From: Mycolicibacterium houstonense
Lineage (GTDB): Bacteria > Actinomycetota > Actinomycetes > Mycobacteriales > Mycobacteriaceae
Assembly: GCF_900078665.2 (NCBI RefSeq)
Contig: NZ_LT546207.1
Coordinates: 972,480-1,036,479 of the forward strand
Direction of reading: 5' to 3'
DNA: 64,000 nt
Shown: piece by piece, positions 8,533-17,250 of the stretch
How the letters are laid out: every line of letters starts with the position of its first letter
Position numbering within the stretch: position 1 is the stretch's first letter
The notes under the pieces: generated by a model
What the model was told of the DNA's origin: nothing
What the model saw: the letters and a program-made list of their open reading frames with translations, nothing else
Databases searched by the model: none
Program-made: the position numbers and the translations under genes

Positions 8533-9183
8533 CTACGTTGAGTTGGCGATGTCATCGACAACTGCGCGAGCAATCGCTGGGTAAACCGTTCCACTCGCCA
8601 GACGCTCGCGCAATGGAGACTGCGTTCGCGTCGATTCGGCCAGCGATCGTGCTTCACCCCCTGGAAAGCCAAATGCGTAGGTCGGGCTCTCAGGTCTAAG
8701 ATCACTGAACAGCTGGTGCTCCACCGGGATGCCCCCCATTCCGCCGATGAATATAGCTGCGGCAGGCTGTGTTTCGTCGATCATCTGCCTACGCATGATA
8801 TCGAGGCTCCGGGGTGCCCGCGCTGGGTCTGGAGGTTCGCCTTCAGCCGCTGGCGTCCGAATTATCGTACCGATTCCGGCGGCTTCGAATCGCAACGTTT
8901 CCTCGGGCAGAATCTCGTCGAATACAGCGGATTGATATACCAAGACCCGTGGAGCATCGACCGATTCCAGCTCGGCCGCGACGTAGAGCAGCAGAGGAGC
9001 GACCGTCGGATGGGCTGCGGTTACAAGCGTTCCTCCCGCGCTGAACACCGCACGCGCCGCAGATACGACCGCGTCAGTAATCTCGAGCGCATCAAAGGCG
9101 CCGTGCCAACGCAGAGGGTTGGGGATGCTGGCGGAGAGAAAGATTGCAATTCCCGTAAGTCGTTGCTGGTCAGGCTTGATCAC
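8533..9183 (-). CDS. SLOG-domain (LOG/Smf Rossmann-like) protein
   Basis: This protein of about 216 residues appears to be a single SLOG-type Rossmannoid domain: GIAIFLSASIPNP near the N-terminus, FSAGGTLVTAAHP, then FIGGMGGIPVEHQLF, a glycine-rich nucleotide-binding loop. SLOG domains bind nucleotide-derived ligands; in Thoeris ThsA the SLOG domain binds the signal made by the TIR protein and switches on an attached effector. No SIR2 or membrane effector is fused here. The start is GTG 9183, because it overlaps the upstream TIR stop by four bases (GTGA); an upstream in-frame ATG (9243) would overlap more deeply. Presumed role: signal sensor in a TIR pathway (inference). Confidence 0.8.
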   Translation of the reverse strand: MIKPDQQRLTGIAIFLSASIPNPLRWHGAFDALEITDAVVSAARAVFSAGGTLVTAAHPTVAPLLLYVAAELESVDAPRVLVYQSAVFDEILPEETLRFEAAGIGTIIRTPAAEGEPPDPARAPRSLDIMRRQMIDETQPAAAIFIGGMGGIPVEHQLFSDLRPESPTYAFGFPGGEARSLAESTRTQSPLRERLASGTVYPAIARAVVDDIANST

Positions 9184-10328
9184 CAGCGTGCCCCAATCGC
9201 ATTGTCGGGTATCAATTCGAGACCTCGGTCTTTGGTGATCCACTCCAAGTGGCCGCGGGTCGGCTGCCCCAATTGGCGCGCTGCATGAACCAGTAGTGCG
9301 TCCGCGCTAGTGTCAATCTCGGTGCGCGTTTCATCAAGGCGTTGAAGGTCTTGGGCGTTCGGCAATCGGGGTGTTACACCGACAATTGAACGACCGACCG
9401 CATGGGAGATATCAAGAGACCAGTCCCGCAGTGGAACGCATCGCGCGCCAGCTGCGCGTGCGGCATCTTCGACATTGCGTACGAGCATTCGTCGTCGCCT
9501 GACGATGCCCTGTGCGTGGGCGAGCTCGACCTCGCGGATGACTCGATCTAGTCCGTCAGGTGTGAGCACTTCGTAGCCGTGACTGTCTGTTGTTACTTCG
9601 TCAGGTGTCAGCTGCACTCGCGGAACGCCTGCGCTCCCGGGAAGCGTTTGGGGATTGCCTGGCCATTGGAGGATCAAGGTGCCCATGGTGTGACTGAGAG
9701 CGTAGTCGACTTCGTCGAAAACCCAGTCGGACAGATACGCGAGTGGCGTCTCGAGTACCAGCAGGAAAGCGTAGCTTTCGAGTGCGTCGGCAATGTGGGC
9801 TTGAACGTCTGCGCCTTTAGGTATCGCAAACCGGTCGATGAACGGTACGAAGCGATTGTGTGTCAACTCATCGTGGAGTTGTTCTGCGGCACCCAGCCCA
9901 TCGTCGCGCTTGTGGCTGAGGAACACGCGTCGGTCCTGGTCCTCGATACCGAGTTCTTCAAAGAGGAGTCGAGCTAGTCTGCGCTCAGGCTCGACACCGG
10001 ACCATTCAAATCCGTTGAATGGCGACAGTTCTCCGGGAACGACCGCTTGAAACTGACCGAGGTCTTCGACTACCGGGATAACGACGCGACCTTGCGAGAT
10101 GGCATCGTTCACCGTGTCAGCCAAGGTTCTGCTGGTCCGTGCAGCTGGACCGATTAGAGCGACGGCTACCGAAGGAGCTAGAGGTGACGGTGTGGATTCC
10201 GTGACATCGACGCTGACGGACCTGTGCATGCCGATCGTTAGCAATTCGGAAGCGACCGCCTGGCGAAGATCTGCGAGCCAATCATCGCGGTCGGCGTGCA
10301 CGACCTGAATCTCATAGGTCACAGACAA
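9180..10328 (-). CDS. TIR-domain protein with an N-terminal TIR-like lobe
   Basis: About 382 residues. Residues 133-260 form a recognisable TIR domain: RRVFLSHKRDDG, VPFIDRFAIPKGADVQAHIADALE and YLSDWVFDEVDYAL, with Glu206 at the expected catalytic position. Residues 1-130 resemble a diverged second TIR-like domain (AVALIGPAARTSRTL, QGRVVIPVVEDLGQF, FEW). The last 120 residues are unassigned. TIR enzymes cleave NAD or make cyclic nucleotide signals in anti-phage defence. I chose the TTG at 10328 (AAGGA seven bases upstream); GTG 10322 is the alternative. It lies 40 bases after the first ThsB-like gene and overlaps the SLOG gene by four bases, so all are likely co-transcribed. Confidence 0.83.
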   Translation of the reverse strand: MSVTYEIQVVHADRDDWLADLRQAVASELLTIGMHRSVSVDVTESTPSPLAPSVAVALIGPAARTSRTLADTVNDAISQGRVVIPVVEDLGQFQAVVPGELSPFNGFEWSGVEPERRLARLLFEELGIEDQDRRVFLSHKRDDGLGAAEQLHDELTHNRFVPFIDRFAIPKGADVQAHIADALESYAFLLVLETPLAYLSDWVFDEVDYALSHTMGTLILQWPGNPQTLPGSAGVPRVQLTPDEVTTDSHGYEVLTPDGLDRVIREVELAHAQGIVRRRRMLVRNVEDAARAAGARCVPLRDWSLDISHAVGRSIVGVTPRLPNAQDLQRLDETRTEIDTSADALLVHAARQLGQPTRGHLEWITKDRGLELIPDNAIGARW

Positions 10329-10368
10329 TGCGCGATCCTTCCCATTGCTCGGCAACCATTGTGTGGTG

Positions 10369-10980
10369 TTACGGACACGAGTTCGTCGTGCGCAGTGCCC
10401 GGCTGTTGTCAACAAGATTGCTTTTCGAAGTGCGGTCGCTGAACGCGGCTTCAATATTGTCTCGGACTTTTGACGTTGAGCTCGGGTATGCCAGGTATCG
10501 GGCGTACGAAGCTGTTTGGTTGTCCTTAATCCAGTTGTCTTTGACGCGGTCTGGGAGTGTGGCGCTGTTGTTCATCGATGGCAAGGGGTAGACGAGCAGA
10601 CCGCTGCGCTTGTTGACAGTGTCGTTGCGCAGCGAGGACGAGATTTCCCAATCGACGAACTGCCGACCCCAGGTGCACGCGCCGAGCAGCACGATCGTGA
10701 CTGTTGAGTCGGACAAGTAGAGTTCGCGGATGCGGCGCTTGATGTAGTCCTCGTCGTCACTGTCGATGAAGTCGTCCTCGACTGTGACCCCGACTGATCT
10801 TGGTATGAACTCTGAACCGAAGTCGTCCAGGAACGTTTCGACCTCGGACAGATCGTCAACGTGGTAGGAGACGAAGCACTTATGCCGTGTGGAATCGACC
10901 TTGCGAGCCGACGCCAGCTCTGCGACGCGCTGCGCCTGACGCATGAGCTGCTTCGATGACACCTGATAGCCACCTGGCAT
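10369..10980 (-). CDS. ThsB-like (MTH538-type) TIR protein, first copy
   Basis: This 203-residue protein has the ThsB-type TIR fold in its middle: HKCFVSYHVDDLSEVETFL (residues 33-51), VTIVLLG and FVDWEISSSL with Glu112 in the same motif as the second copy ([FY]V[DK][WY]EI). It has an N-terminal extension of about 30 residues and a polar C-terminal tail. The start ATG has a GCGAGGA element about nine bases upstream. It is the first gene of the minus-strand operon and is divergent from the NACHT gene across about 0.8 kb. Two different ThsB-like sensors in one Thoeris-type locus would allow recognition of different phage triggers (known for multi-ThsB Thoeris; inference here). Confidence 0.82.
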   Translation of the reverse strand: MPGGYQVSSKQLMRQAQRVAELASARKVDSTRHKCFVSYHVDDLSEVETFLDDFGSEFIPRSVGVTVEDDFIDSDDEDYIKRRIRELYLSDSTVTIVLLGACTWGRQFVDWEISSSLRNDTVNKRSGLLVYPLPSMNNSATLPDRVKDNWIKDNQTASYARYLAYPSSTSKVRDNIEAAFSDRTSKSNLVDNSRALRTTNSCP

Positions 10981-11791
10981 GGACTCGTCCTCGCTAACTG
11001 TGAGATGGATGGAGCCGGCGACCGCTTGCTACGAGAATTGGGCAATCCCGCCGTCCAATGCGCCTCCCCATAATTACATGGGGGTATTTTGCACTATCAC
11101 GCGGCGGTTTGCGCCGAAGTTCATAGACAACGGAGCAGGCGGGCGCAGCGCGGCAGCGGACGCTCGACGACCGGAACCGAACTCGGCGACTATGCGACCA
11201 CGCTTTCGGCCACGGTGATGACAAACACGCTAGCTCGCGAGGTTGTCCGCGAAGCCTCCCCAGAATTACCCGCTCCCCGGTTCTCGCTACGGGCCTTGGC
11301 TCTCACGATGGTCGCTGTCCCGATATCTGCCCGGTAGAACCGTTCCTCGGACCGCAACCCATGCCAGCGGCGTGCTGGCCTCTTCATTGCCTGAGCGCAT
11401 CGACACGGTGGGACGCGGCGCACGCCGACACTTTCGCACCGGCGTCACCCAGCCAGCGCTGATCAACCGGTCCAGTGAGCATGGGTTGGCAGGAACGCGG
11501 CCGAGAACTGCAACAGAGAGTGCAGATCCCGGAACGTTCGCTCTGGGCGCAAGGACCATGGCTTTGCTGCGAGTGGGCATCAAGGTGTTGCACGAGACAA
11601 ACCGATCGCTGTCCGCGCCTACTGCCTCACCCACCGTTGGCCGCCGCCCGCAGTTGATCGTGACTCGAATGGCTAATCGATACAACGTCAGCGGCATGTT
11701 GCAGACCGAACCGTCCGCATTGACGACTACGAATAGCGGTGCGTCAACCATAATCAGAGGGGTGGCCGTATCGTCATCGCCGTCGTCGAGG

Positions 11792-14700
11792 ATGCCTGTT
11801 GGGCCCTACTGGTACGAGAACCTTGGTGAGGACCAGTTCCAGAAGCTGTGTCATGTTCTTATCGCCGGCAAGTACGACAAGGTCACGTGCTACCCCGTCG
11901 GGCAGAAGGATGGCGGGCGAGACATCACGCAACAGAGCGGCTCCGGTGAAGTCGTGTACCAGGTCAAGTGGTCCAAAGATTCGGTGAAAAACCCTCTCAC
12001 CTGGCTAGAGAATGCGGTCACCGGGGAGTCCGCCAAAATCAAGGCACGGGTAAAGGCCGGTGCAAACCGCTACGTTCTGATGACTTCAGTTGCTGGTACA
12101 GCGGCCGCTGCGACTGGCCCGAATGAATTCGGCGCTGGCACTATCGACAAGCTCGACACGATGCTTGCTGGATACGCGACGGAGTACGGCCTGGACTCTA
12201 TGGAGTGCTGGTGGCGCGACGACATCGACGCATTGGTGTCTGCGCTGCCGCTATCGGTGCTGTGGCGGTTCCAAACGATGCTGGCCGGCCCTGAAGCAAT
12301 GCGGTTTCTTCTATCGGCCGACCAGGAGGAGTCCACTGAAGCCAGGCTCGCACTGCTGGTCCGCAAGGCTGTCCAAGCGCAGTGGTGGCAGGACGTCAAG
12401 GTGAAGTTCAAGCAAGCCGAACTCGATAACGATGATCTCGAAGATCTGTTCGTTGACGTCAAGGCCTATCCGAACCCGACTCGAAATCTTGATCAGATCG
12501 CGGTCAGTCTGGTGGACCCGAACCCTATCGGTGCGGTCGAATACTTGGTCCGCTCACAGAAGCCGTTCTCGCTCGTACGAGGCGAGCCAGGTCAGGGAAA
12601 ATCGACTCTGGGTCAGTACCTTTCGCAGATCTATCGGTCGGAGTTCGTCCCAGACGAACCGGGAACTAAGATCAAGCGTCCTGCACTGAAGCCTGGCCAG
12701 TCTCGAGTCCCGTTGCGGATTGACTTGCGTGACTATGGATCTTGGCTGGACGGCTGCGATCCATACGCGGACTCGACCTTGACTACGAAGTCACCGGCGA
12801 AGCTGCGAAAATCAGGCGCAATCGAGCGATTCCTCGCGGTCTTCCTTGCGGCGCTCACCGAATCCGACAGCATCGACATCGCAACCGTCGATGATCTTCT
12901 ACAACGGTTTCCGGTAATGATTGTGTTCGACGGCTTGGACGAGGTCGCTCATCGTCAGACGCGTCAACGAGTCGTCACCGAGATCGAGAAGTTCGTAGGC
13001 CGATGGAGGGGTGGTAGCACAGTCCCCCCAAAAATTGTTGTCACGACTAGGCCGAACAGCTCGGAGCTACCCGAACCCAGCGCCCAATGGTTTGAACCAA
13101 TCTCACTGCTGAAGCTAGATCGTGAGCTACGCGTGAGCTACCTGCGGAAGTGGTGCGCTGCGCGCGGGATCGTCAACCACGCAAAACGCGAACTGATGCA
13201 TAGTTTCGATTCACGTACCGCCGAGCCGCACATCGCGCAACTGGCGGAAAACCCAATGCAGTTGACGATCCTGCTCTATCTTCTGCACCTGCAAGGCCAT
13301 TCAGTACCGGACAAGCGGACGCCGCTCTATGACGACTATATGAAGACCTTCTTGAACCGCGAGGCCGAGAAGAGTGCATCGGTGCGCGACAACCGGGACA
13401 ACCTTGAGGAGGTGACCGCCTATCTCGGTTGGCATTTGCAGGGGCTGGCCGAGCAGCAAGGTAGCAATGGACGGCTGGGCACCACCGACTTGAAGACGGA
13501 AATCTTCCGGTACTTGACGGCGGCCCAGAAGGACACGGCTTTAGTCGATGCGTTGTTCACCGACGTGACCGACCGAGTCTGGGCGCTGGCGAGCAAGTCG
13601 CAGGGGACGTTTGAGTTCGATGTGCAACCGGTACGCGAGTTCTTCGCCGCGAAATATCTCTCTCAGTACGCATCGGCGGATAAGTCGGAAGTACTCAAAG
13701 CCCTAATCCGGCGGCCGTTCTGGTTCAACACAAGCCGATTCTTTGCCGGATTTGCACACGCGAACGAGCTCGGCGGATTGGTTGACGGTCTCACGGAAGA
13801 GTTCATCGAGGCCAGACATCCGCTGTCGGAGCGCGTCGCAACGTGGACACTTCTGGCTGACGGCGTGTTCTCCTCCAAGACCACCGCCCAAAGGCGTGCG
13901 GTCGATCTGCTGTGTGATGACCTCAGTATCCGTCTGCTAAGGCACGGCAACGCTTCCTCCGAACCCTTGCCTACACTGCCGGCCGATCGTGGGTCGGCGA
14001 TGTTGCGTGAGCGGTTGCTGGCTGCGGCAGCGGCACGGCCTGCCGAGGTCGTGTCACAGGAGCGGGTCAGCTTGGCGGCCAGCCTCGAAGCGGATGTGCA
14101 TCCAGTGGGTCAGTGGTGGCTAGAGCATGCCCGGCCAATGTTCGGTGGCCCAGACGAATTGGCGTGGCTGCGTCTTGGCGCCCCGGTCGCTGCGGGACGC
14201 CTCCTCGACGAGATCAACGACCTTCCCGCACTTGCCCTCGCTGACTTTGCCGCGGTATCTGCAGGAGTCGCTGCTGGCATCGCGCCACTATCCGGGTCAT
14301 CGGTCGAAAGTAAAATGGTGCGGGCGGTCCTAACCGGGCACTGTTCCGACGTTGTATCGCCGCGGACCGGTCTGGTCCCCGATCTTGTTAACGCGCTAGC
14401 GCCGCGTGAATTCATCGCCTTAGCCAAATCAGAGGACCGAAGTCTATTCGAGATGCGTTCCCCGCATTGTGATGAGCTGCTGCCAACGCTGAAGCGGCAG
14501 GATGCATTCCGGCGTCTCAAGAAGGTTGATCCGGTATTCGGCAAGGTGCAGAAAGCAATGAACAGGGTGCGCCTCTCGCCCAACACCGTTGCGCCTTGGA
14601 GCGATGCCGCCGAGCTTCTGCGTAGTGTTTACGGGCCGTCCTGGTTGTCCGCCGACATCGCCGTGATCGGCGCTGCGATCGACCTTAATAAGCGGCGTGA

Positions 14701-15412
14701 TGTCGGACCGATGGACCCGAAGCGCTCGACGTTTGGCCCTGAGATCGACTATGGCCGCCTGGTCAATGACATCCGGCGAAATCGGAATCACATGCAGTGG
14801 TGGCTAGATCAGCGTATCGCGCTAACCGTGTCAGATCGCGCAGTGTGGGCCTTAGCCCTCGTCGCTGTCGCGGCTCCCACGGTTGTAGAGGCATGTTTGA
14901 GTGGGCTCAAGGAAGATACTGACGCACTTGATTCCGGCCAACTGGCAGCTCTTTTGACCAGCTCCAGCCGGCTAGGACTGTCGCATATCAGTCGCCGACT
15001 GCCACCAGATCTTGCCGCGACGGCGATTGACCTTTCTCTTCCTGTCGGTCTGATGATTGCTCACCACACAGACATCATGATGGCTGAGCCGAATCTACTA
15101 GCTGCCTTTACACCTCGGGTCGCTGAGCAGGCGGCCAAATTCGGCCCCGCAGGATGGCCAGCCTTGCACATCGCAGGGGTTTCGCTGCTCAAGACCGAGT
15201 CGCATGACTGGCTCGCAGTGCTTGAGGCTCATGGCCCAGCCGCAGTTGGCGGGGTGGCGCAGGGCCCCATACCCGATGAACTCTGCAAGCGGATCCTGTC
15301 CACCCCTGATCGGTACCCGCTGCAGTGGGTACTGATTGCCGAGGCGTCCCGATCTTCGCGGAATACGGAAACCCCGCTGCTGTCCTCAGCCGGTTTGTGG
15401 TTCGAGGATTGA
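11792..15412 (+). CDS. Mrr-like nuclease / NACHT STAND NTPase (Avs-type)
   Basis: About 1,206 residues from ATG 11792. Residues 5-130 form an Mrr/REase-like domain (GPYWYENLGEDQFQKL, then GGRD44, QVK59; the D-QxK variant of PD-(D/E)xK). A NACHT-type P-loop ATPase follows: Walker A GEPGQGKST at 264-272, Walker B VMIVFDGLDE at 375-384 and a conserved FEFDVQPVREFFAAKYL near residue 620. The long C-terminus looks helical or repeat-like. This is the layout of antiviral STAND (Avs) proteins, in which target recognition by the C-terminus triggers oligomerisation and nuclease activity. The frame stays open back to 11243, but that part looks non-coding; GTG 11762 is another possible start. Confidence 0.85.
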   Translation: MPVGPYWYENLGEDQFQKLCHVLIAGKYDKVTCYPVGQKDGGRDITQQSGSGEVVYQVKWSKDSVKNPLTWLENAVTGESAKIKARVKAGANRYVLMTSVAGTAAAATGPNEFGAGTIDKLDTMLAGYATEYGLDSMECWWRDDIDALVSALPLSVLWRFQTMLAGPEAMRFLLSADQEESTEARLALLVRKAVQAQWWQDVKVKFKQAELDNDDLEDLFVDVKAYPNPTRNLDQIAVSLVDPNPIGAVEYLVRSQKPFSLVRGEPGQGKSTLGQYLSQIYRSEFVPDEPGTKIKRPALKPGQSRVPLRIDLRDYGSWLDGCDPYADSTLTTKSPAKLRKSGAIERFLAVFLAALTESDSIDIATVDDLLQRFPVMIVFDGLDEVAHRQTRQRVVTEIEKFVGRWRGGSTVPPKIVVTTRPNSSELPEPSAQWFEPISLLKLDRELRVSYLRKWCAARGIVNHAKRELMHSFDSRTAEPHIAQLAENPMQLTILLYLLHLQGHSVPDKRTPLYDDYMKTFLNREAEKSASVRDNRDNLEEVTAYLGWHLQGLAEQQGSNGRLGTTDLKTEIFRYLTAAQKDTALVDALFTDVTDRVWALASKSQGTFEFDVQPVREFFAAKYLSQYASADKSEVLKALIRRPFWFNTSRFFAGFAHANELGGLVDGLTEEFIEARHPLSERVATWTLLADGVFSSKTTAQRRAVDLLCDDLSIRLLRHGNASSEPLPTLPADRGSAMLRERLLAAAAARPAEVVSQERVSLAASLEADVHPVGQWWLEHARPMFGGPDELAWLRLGAPVAAGRLLDEINDLPALALADFAAVSAGVAAGIAPLSGSSVESKMVRAVLTGHCSDVVSPRTGLVPDLVNALAPREFIALAKSEDRSLFEMRSPHCDELLPTLKRQDAFRRLKKVDPVFGKVQKAMNRVRLSPNTVAPWSDAAELLRSVYGPSWLSADIAVIGAAIDLNKRRDVGPMDPKRSTFGPEIDYGRLVNDIRRNRNHMQWWLDQRIALTVSDRAVWALALVAVAAPTVVEACLSGLKEDTDALDSGQLAALLTSSSRLGLSHISRRLPPDLAATAIDLSLPVGLMIAHHTDIMMAEPNLLAAFTPRVAEQAAKFGPAGWPALHIAGVSLLKTESHDWLAVLEAHGPAAVGGVAQGPIPDELCKRILSTPDRYPLQWVLIAEASRSSRNTETPLLSSAGLWFED

Positions 15413-16258
15413 CACAGCGTTCTCCGATCCGAAAGGAACGAAAGCGTGCCGGTGCTGTGAGCTGCGTACTGTTGTAGTCTCCGGTCGGCCAATGCTCGAC
15501 GAAGCTGCGCTCCGTACAGGCGACTCGGGCCCGTCGACCGTGTGAACTGACGAGTGTTGACACATAGCGTCAGCTGCTCAGCAAAGGCACTGGCAGGATG
15601 CAGAAGTTGATGCGCGGCATCAAACCGCCACGGTGATGACCGACCGGATTTGAACTGCGTCCGCAACCGGGCGTTAAAAGCTCAGGAGGGCACGTGAGGG
15701 ACGTCTGGGTCGATATTCATCGTCGTGCGCGGTCGACTCTCCACGTCTGATGGTCGACTCTTCCGAAAAGCCACTCCTGAGCCTCATCCACAATACTCTT
15801 CGTTGCCGGTTTGTCGCGAACATCGTGTCAACCCGTCGCCGACCCTAGCTGTCAGATCCAGTGTCACTCTCATCATTTCGCGGACTCGTGCCACCGAGTT
15901 CGGCCGTGCTCCGGGATGACGTGACGGTGACGGATAGTTGGGACGGTTGTCGAGCGCTGTAGACAATTCTCCCGCTGCCCGGAATGTCCGCGGAAAGGCG
16001 AGAGCGCGGGATACATTGCGCAACAACATGCGATTGCAGGAACGCAGCTGTCGCTCTCCGATTTGGCCGGCCTATGCGGCCCGCGCCCGCGGCGGCTCGA
16101 TACCGCGGGCGCGGGCGAGTGAGCCCGCGACTAGAGGTCAGGGTGGGGCAGTGGCCAAGCGTTAGGTCGCGCATGTCCGCGAGGATGCAGATGATGGCTC
16201 AAGACAGCTGCGTCGGTGTGCCGCCCGCGGCGAGCGACAGGGTTTCATATGTAGGTGA
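15413..16258. other. about 850 bp without a recognisable gene
   Basis: Downstream of the NACHT gene I see no convincing ORF on either strand. Short frames here lack ribosome binding sites and recognisable products. The one clear structure is the strong GC hairpin at 16079-16116. Confidence 0.5.
16079..16116. repeat. 14-bp perfect inverted repeat (hairpin)
   Basis: The arms GCCCGCGCCCGCGG and CCGCGGGCGCGGGC are perfectly complementary around a 10-base loop. It could terminate transcription from the NACHT side, although it is about 670 bp downstream of that stop, or be a recombination/replication structure. There is no T-tract. Confidence 0.6.
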
Positions 16259-16771
16259 CACTTCCCACCTCTTTGGCCGGCGCGTTGTGGCCACACCCAG
16301 CGTGACGCGGTGAAAGCCATGGCGAACTTTCTTGCGGGCAGTGGCGGCTCGCCGAGTGGTGCCGGGCTGGTCACCATGCCGACCGGTACCGGCAAGACAG
16401 CGGTCATTGCTGGCCTGATCGACAGTCGGCCGGATCGTCATTGGCTGGTGCTGGTGCCCAGGCGTGCGTTGGTTCGCCAGATCCGCCGCACGCTCGACAC
16501 AGGATTGTGGGATCGACTGCAGCGCCCCAAACCATCCCAGTTCCCCGGTGTGCGTGAGCTGCCTGTCACCTCACGCATCGATGAGCTTGCCGACACCGCC
16601 ACCGCGACGGTGTTTGTTGGCACGTTCCAGAAAGCCTTGCGTATCCAAGCAGAACTGGACGGCGACCCGGTACGACGCGATGCGTGTTTTGCGGGGTTCA
16701 ACGCTGTGCTGGTCGATGAAGGTCACTATGAACCCTCACCGCAATGGTCGTGCGCGATACGGTATGCGTAA
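16259..16771 (+). pseudogene. DEAD/DEAH-box helicase fragment
   Basis: The open frame encodes only the front part of a superfamily 2 helicase of the type found in restriction or DNA-repair ATPases: HTQRDAVKAMANFL (Q-motif-like), TMPTGTGKTAVIAGL (motif I), HWLVLVPRRALVRQIRR (Ia region), VFVGTFQK, and VDEGHYEPSPQWS (motif II). It stops right after motif II; motifs III-VI and a proper N-terminus are missing, and an in-frame stop precedes it at 16256-16258. A GTG at 16310 could start a short product. I regard it as a truncated remnant. Its 3' end abuts the right copy of the island-flanking repeat. Confidence 0.75.
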
Positions 16772-16783
16772 TCTGCTGCGGGA

Positions 16784-16833
16784 CAGTGACTTTACCGTTA
16801 CCGCAGCAGGGGAGAAGTGTCACCGTGACGAAA
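16784..16833 (+). repeat. island-flanking direct repeat, right copy
   Basis: This is the partner of 6954-7004. It reads CAGTGACTTT, then 16 or so diverged bases, then GGGAGAAGTGTCACCGTGAC and GAAA. A related inverted fragment, GTGACACTTCCCACC, sits near 16254 on the other side of the helicase fragment, and GTCACTGTGAC occurs again near 17291, so this motif family recurs around the gene remnants. Confidence 0.5.
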
Positions 16834-16872
16834 GGGTCGCCCTCCGCGGGTACCGCGTCATACACTGACGGA

Positions 16873-17250
16873 GTGAGTGGCGAGACCGCCGATCATGAAC
16901 CCGTCGACTTGGCCAACCTGGCCGAGTTGCTACACAACAGCGGCTTGTCCAGCAAGGATCAACATGCCGTGCGAACAGCCGTCGTCGATAGCATGATCGA
17001 AGGCGCGACACCCAACCGCGACTTAGTGCAACGGCTCATCGAACTCGCCGCCGGGCGAATCACCATCAACGAATACCAAAGCCAAGTACTCAAGACAGCT
17101 GACGCCGACCCCTGCGCCGGCAACACGATCACCGCGGCGGCCCGGCCGCGGCGGTTCGGCCAGCTACCCGACCTCGGGGTACCAGACAACTTCGACGACC
17201 CACTTCGAGGCACGGAAAACCCTGCGCAGGAAGGCAATTCGGCCAGCTAG
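16873..17250 (+). CDS. orphan VbhA-like antitoxin (tentative)
   Basis: This 125-residue protein has a central segment (SKDQHAVRTAVVDSMIEGA, then DLVQRLIELAAGRIT and INEYQSQVL) with the helical pattern of VbhA-type antitoxins, which block Fic-domain AMP-transferases with an inhibitory (S/T)xxxE(G/N) helix. Here the equivalent is DSMIEG, with Asp in place of Ser/Thr. The C-terminus is polar and unlike known antitoxins. No Fic toxin is encoded nearby, so this is an orphan or a decayed pair. The start is GTG 16873 without a strong ribosome binding site. Confidence 0.5.
   Translation: MSGETADHEPVDLANLAELLHNSGLSSKDQHAVRTAVVDSMIEGATPNRDLVQRLIELAAGRITINEYQSQVLKTADADPCAGNTITAAARPRRFGQLPDLGVPDNFDDPLRGTENPAQEGNSAS

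Noticed and set aside
11287..11751. 154-codon minus-strand frame in the TIR/NACHT divergent region
   Set aside because: No recognisable family, no ribosome binding site; left as a possibility only in the region note.
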